A stretch of DNA of 64,000 nt from Dokdonia sp. 4H-3-7-5 (lineage in GTDB: Bacteria; Bacteroidota; Bacteroidia; Flavobacteriales; Flavobacteriaceae), in the NCBI RefSeq assembly GCF_000212355.1, contig NC_015496.1, positions 1,116,001 to 1,180,000 of the forward strand. Reading direction: 5' to 3'. Below the pieces are notes generated by a model, which saw only the letters and a program-made list of their open reading frames with translations, did no database searches and had not been told where the DNA came from. Below, piece after piece: positions 60,820 to 64,000 of the stretch. The position numbers were made by a program, and so were the translations under genes. Each line of letters begins with the position of its first letter. Within the stretch, counting starts at the first letter, position 1.

Positions 60820-62775
60820 CTACTTTTCAAGAGCAACAACTTCTTCTTGTTTTAAGTGCTCTGCGAAAAAGCCCATCATTGCTTTATACAATTCTAGCGT
60901 GTTTTCTTCTTTACCAAAACCGTGACCCTCATCATACTTCACCATGTATGGCACTTCAACTCCGCGAGCTCTTAACTGCTCCACAATTTGGTCTGCCTCG
61001 TCTATATTTACTCGAGGATCATTTGCTCCTTGCACCACAAATAATGGCTTTATAATCTTATCTACATGCAAGGCTGGAGAAATCTCATCCATGATTTTCT
61101 TCTCTTCTGGCTTGTTTGGATTGTACCAGATGGTATGTAACATATCACGATACTTCTCCCAGTACGCTGGGATGGTTTCCATAAAAGTATGCAAGTTACT
61201 CACCCCTACATAATCTACACCACAAGCATATTTTTCTGGTGTTTTGGTCATTCCGCGTAGTACGGCATATCCACCGTGACTTGCACCGTAAATAGCAACT
61301 TTATCTTTGTCAATCTGTCCAAGAGAAACTGCATAATCTACACCATCTTCTACATCATCCATCGCTTTACGACCTATTTGTCCAAAACCAGAGGTATAAA
61401 ACTCCTTACCATATCCGCCAGAAATTCTAAAGTTTACGGCTAGTGTAGCATAGCCACGGCTAGCAAATAATTGTGCTTCTGGGTTGAAACCCCAGCTATC
61501 ACGTATTCCTTGCGGTCCTCCATGCGGATTTACAATCATAGGCACTTTTTGACCTTCTTTTACACCATTAGGCATGGTAAGATACCCGTGTAATATAATC
61601 CCATCACGACTCTTAAAAGTGATAGGAGTCATTGCAGCCATATCTTGCTCCTCAAGCTGAGGAAGAATTTTATACAGTAACGTTACCGTATCCTCCTCCA
61701 CATCATAGAGGTGATACTCGCCTATAATGCGATCGCTCGTTACCACCACCATCATTTTACTCTCATCATCTGTGCGTCCTACTACGTAAAAATCTTTGTC
61801 TCCAAAATCTTTCTGCAAACGCTTTTGCACCTTTTTATAAGTATCACTTACAGGTACGATTACCGCCTTCTCACCATTATGCGAAAAATAATCAATCTCG
61901 TAGTTACGCTTTCGTGAAAGCGTGATTCCGCTCACATCATACGTCTCATCCTTGTACATGGTTGCCAGCACCTTATTTGCTCGCAAGTCATAACGCTGGA
62001 TCTCTATTTTATCTGTCTCAAGATTAGAAACCACATAAGCCGCATCCGGATTATCTGAAGAATAATCAAAACGACTGATACCGAAAGTTTCACCAAAAGG
62101 GACTTCCATTATTTTTACAAACTCATCATCAATATTGTAAAGCAACTCCATGTCTACCCCATTGATAATTCTTGAGATTGCACGTAGGTTTCCGTACTTG
62201 TCAAAATCATATCCTGCTACCGGTGCATCTCCCTCATGTACGGTATACAACTTCTCGATAGCACCCGTGTTAATGTTTAGTTTGTAAGGCTCCTCCTGTG
62301 CAGGATTGTCCTTGTTCATCTGCACGATAACGTGATCCTTGTCTTCTTTAAGAACGGCTAGTACAGCTACGCGCACCTCATCAAAAGGTGTTAACTCTTC
62401 ATTACCACTACCGTCTAGATTTACACCAAAGAGATGGTAGTTTTCATTACCTCCTTTATCTTGTGAGTACACAATGCGATCTTCACTTGCCCAGAAGTAG
62501 CTACGTATTAAATCTTCCTGCTGTTCTACAAGCTTAACTTCAGTTTGTGTACTTGTGTTTTTAAGAAATAAATCTCTTTTTCCATCTGCTCTACGCTTCA
62601 TGTACGACAAGTACTTTCCATCTGGTGAAAGTTTAAACGCATATGCTTCTGGGGTCTGGAAGTAATCTTCTACTTTATATTTAAAATCCCCATCTTCTTG
62701 AGCAATGAGCTTTGCAAGCGACTCATTTGATGATGGTAATGTTGTATTTCCTGGGAGTATTTTTTCTGTTTTCAT
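60820..62775 (-). CDS. S9-family prolyl oligopeptidase-like serine peptidase
   Basis: 651 residues from the ATG at 62775; an in-frame ATG at 62856 gives 27 more residues unlike a signal peptide and is less favoured. Residues about 20-380 form a beta-propeller (repeats like YFQTPEAYAFKLSPDGKYLSYM). Then an alpha/beta hydrolase domain with the nucleophile in AIYGASHGGYA, Asp in GANDPRV and His in DEGHGFG. Cleaves short peptides after proline or other residues, probably in the cytosol as no signal peptide is seen. A one-mismatch palindrome codes LSRKR. Confidence 0.88.
   Translation of the reverse strand: MKTEKILPGNTTLPSSNESLAKLIAQEDGDFKYKVEDYFQTPEAYAFKLSPDGKYLSYMKRRADGKRDLFLKNTSTQTEVKLVEQQEDLIRSYFWASEDRIVYSQDKGGNENYHLFGVNLDGSGNEELTPFDEVRVAVLAVLKEDKDHVIVQMNKDNPAQEEPYKLNINTGAIEKLYTVHEGDAPVAGYDFDKYGNLRAISRIINGVDMELLYNIDDEFVKIMEVPFGETFGISRFDYSSDNPDAAYVVSNLETDKIEIQRYDLRANKVLATMYKDETYDVSGITLSRKRNYEIDYFSHNGEKAVIVPVSDTYKKVQKRLQKDFGDKDFYVVGRTDDESKMMVVVTSDRIIGEYHLYDVEEDTVTLLYKILPQLEEQDMAAMTPITFKSRDGIILHGYLTMPNGVKEGQKVPMIVNPHGGPQGIRDSWGFNPEAQLFASRGYATLAVNFRISGGYGKEFYTSGFGQIGRKAMDDVEDGVDYAVSLGQIDKDKVAIYGASHGGYAVLRGMTKTPEKYACGVDYVGVSNLHTFMETIPAYWEKYRDMLHTIWYNPNKPEEKKIMDEISPALHVDKIIKPLFVVQGANDPRVNIDEADQIVEQLRARGVEVPYMVKYDEGHGFGKEENTLELYKAMMGFFAEHLKQEEVVALEK
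61907..61922. repeat. Degenerate palindrome (CGCTTTCGTGAAAGCG)
   Basis: One mismatch (T for C); in the S9 peptidase gene, read LSRKR. Confidence 0.6.
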
Positions 62776-62949
62776 TAATTGTAATGGATAGTCAGTACCT
62801 AGCTGTGTGTAGGTTCCTGAGATGTTATCATTTGTAATAATCCCAAGATACCTCATTTTTAAATTTACACTTGTTATAGAAATCTTATTTTCTTCAAAAG
62901 TGGCGCTGACTGCTCCTTTCTTATAAGCTTTTTTATAGTTCCTCTATTG

Positions 62950-62965
62950 CGCTTTCGCGAAAGCG
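62950..62965. repeat. Dispersed palindrome CGCTTTCGCGAAAGCG, intergenic
   Basis: Full form between the S9 peptidase gene and the partial gene at the right edge. Confidence 0.9.
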
Positions 62966-63020
62966 TATACCATAATAACGTATAAATTACTTAAAGAAAA
63001 TAAGCATTTATAATAGCAAT

Positions 63021-64000
63021 CTACATTGTGATTTTTTGAACTGTGTATTTTTGATCTAACTGAGAGATAGGTATAATCAAGATTTGTTCTTGCTCATCAA
63101 TACCGCCATAGTTCGATTGTATCGTCATCTTTACGAAGAGAGGTACTCTTGACTTCTTAAAAGTGTTATTTGTGATATTTATAATCCACTCACCTTTATT
63201 AGAGTCATCATCAATTATAAATTCCTTTGATAACAAACCATTAGTGATAACATCAGATTTATCTGGTGTACTTAAATTTTGTGACCAATTGTAGAATTTT
63301 TTTGCAGGGTTTACAAACTGTAAATCAAACTCCATTTGAGGGTCATTCCATTCAATTAAAATCCTTTTATCAATTAATTGTACCGTCTCATAAAATGCCG
63401 AAGGCACTTCATCATAATTTATACGATCTTTATTTTTAGTAAGAAGATGTCTTAATTCTGTGTCAGCTATCTTAATGAGTTCTGGAGAAATATTATAAGT
63501 GGTAGAATCTGCAGAGAGTATCCTTTTGAGAGTTTCAAAACTCTTAACAAATTTACCTTCTCTTTTATACGACTGTGTAATATCGAGGTGTGACTGCGAC
63601 TCTTCTGGAGCTAATTCTAAAACACGCTCATGTATTTTTAAAGCTTGTTTATATAAATTCTGTTCTTCTAAAAAAAAAGCAAGCGACCTTAACACCCTTG
63701 TATTACTGTCTGCTATGTCTAAAATTGTTGTTAATCCTCTAACTGCTTGATTTTTATCTAGTGGTTCTAAAACCCTATAATAAGCTATATAGTTGTTTAC
63801 ATCTAAAGGATCTTCGTCAATTTTATTCAAAAACTGCTGCTGCAATGTTTTTAGATTTTCCGTAGTTGCTGCATTGTATATTCCAGTCTTTCTAGACGAC
63901 GAAAATATTTTTGCACCTTCTTGATAATCATTATTTTTTGCGAGTGCACTTTGTGATTCTTTAGTATCTATAAACTCTCCACCCATAGTTGTAATTTCTA
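63021..64000 (-). CDS. C-terminal part of a TPR/DUF2135-like protein (continues beyond window)
   Basis: The minus frame is open to the window end, so the ATG at 63986 is probably not the start and this is likely the last 326 or so residues of a larger protein. TPR-like helices at about 95-165 (ALKIHERVLELAPEESQSHL, KREGKFVKSFETLKRIL). A beta domain follows (KRILIEWNDPQMEFDLQFVN) that resembles DUF2135, ending in IIPISQLDQKYTVQKI. Probably envelope-located; function unknown. Confidence 0.6.
   Translation of the reverse strand, partial: EITTMGGEFIDTKESQSALAKNNDYQEGAKIFSSSRKTGIYNAATTENLKTLQQQFLNKIDEDPLDVNNYIAYYRVLEPLDKNQAVRGLTTILDIADSNTRVLRSLAFFLEEQNLYKQALKIHERVLELAPEESQSHLDITQSYKREGKFVKSFETLKRILSADSTTYNISPELIKIADTELRHLLTKNKDRINYDEVPSAFYETVQLIDKRILIEWNDPQMEFDLQFVNPAKKFYNWSQNLSTPDKSDVITNGLLSKEFIIDDDSNKGEWIINITNNTFKKSRVPLFVKMTIQSNYGGIDEQEQILIIPISQLDQKYTVQKITM

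Noticed and set aside
1-64000. CRISPR arrays, rRNA operon, prophage or intact insertion sequence
   Set aside because: No spaced direct repeats, no rRNA sequence and no transposase or phage structural gene were seen on either strand.

Overview
The window is 64 kb of chromosome from a marine-type member of the Flavobacteriaceae (Bacteroidota). The gene families point there: GLPGLI, DUF4286, DUF4199, TonB-dependent receptor-like proteins, PdeM and the ligase-associated DNA repair set. So do the promoters, which match the Bacteroidota -7 element TANNTTTG and mostly lack Shine-Dalgarno sequences. The tRNA gene has no encoded CCA. A carotenoid lycopene cyclase plus an SbtA-type bicarbonate transporter with a LysR regulator recall photoheterotrophic genera such as Dokdonia/Krokinobacter. 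The genus is an inference from memory, not shown by the sequence.

Layout. 0-7.3 kb: a PAS protein fragment, an ArsR-controlled PLP decarboxylase, small soluble and membrane proteins, a D-2-hydroxyacid dehydrogenase, a thioesterase and MgtE, all on the minus strand. 7.3-11.7 kb: rsmA, a DUF4286 gene, a TPR protein and serS. 11.7-14.3 kb: an AT-rich plus-strand island with two lipoproteins and an Imm11-like protein, possibly a decayed toxin-immunity locus. 14.3-19.1 kb: an HTTM membrane protein, ribF, pth, rplY and prs, followed by tRNA-Leu(CAA). 19.8-25.2 kb: two tandem paralogues of about 808 residues (MG2-like region plus TonB plug) and a small secreted protein. 25.3-31.0 kb: exonuclease, ATP-dependent ligase and Lhr-like helicase, interrupted by a DUF559 nuclease gene lying between inverted two-hairpin repeats. 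31.0-36.3 kb: a histone-deacetylase-like protein, Tex and MetG. 36.6-42.8 kb: LdcA-type peptidase, YraN, an XRE membrane regulator, then LysR divergent from a five-gene run containing sbtA and yitT. 43.0-46.4 kb: a GLPGLI/TonB-receptor pair. 46.6-51.4 kb: mfd with three small envelope genes. 51.5-64 kb: DoxX, a disulfide-reductase-like flavoprotein, a TspO-like protein, a second PLP decarboxylase, pdeM divergent from crtY, a HAD protein, a TerB/DnaJ protein, a bacilliredoxin, an HD hydrolase, an S9 peptidase and a partial TPR protein.

The most striking unexplained feature is a dispersed perfect palindrome, CGCTTTCGCGAAAGCG. Its ten-base core TTTCGCGAAA occurs 24 times by eye, about once per 2.7 kb, both inside genes and between them. 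Inside genes it is always translated without a stop, as AFAKA, RFRES or LSRKR depending on frame. It is absent from the AT-rich islands. The second candidate novelty is the DUF559 cassette with matching terminal hairpin elements. No rRNA, CRISPR array, prophage or intact insertion sequence was seen.
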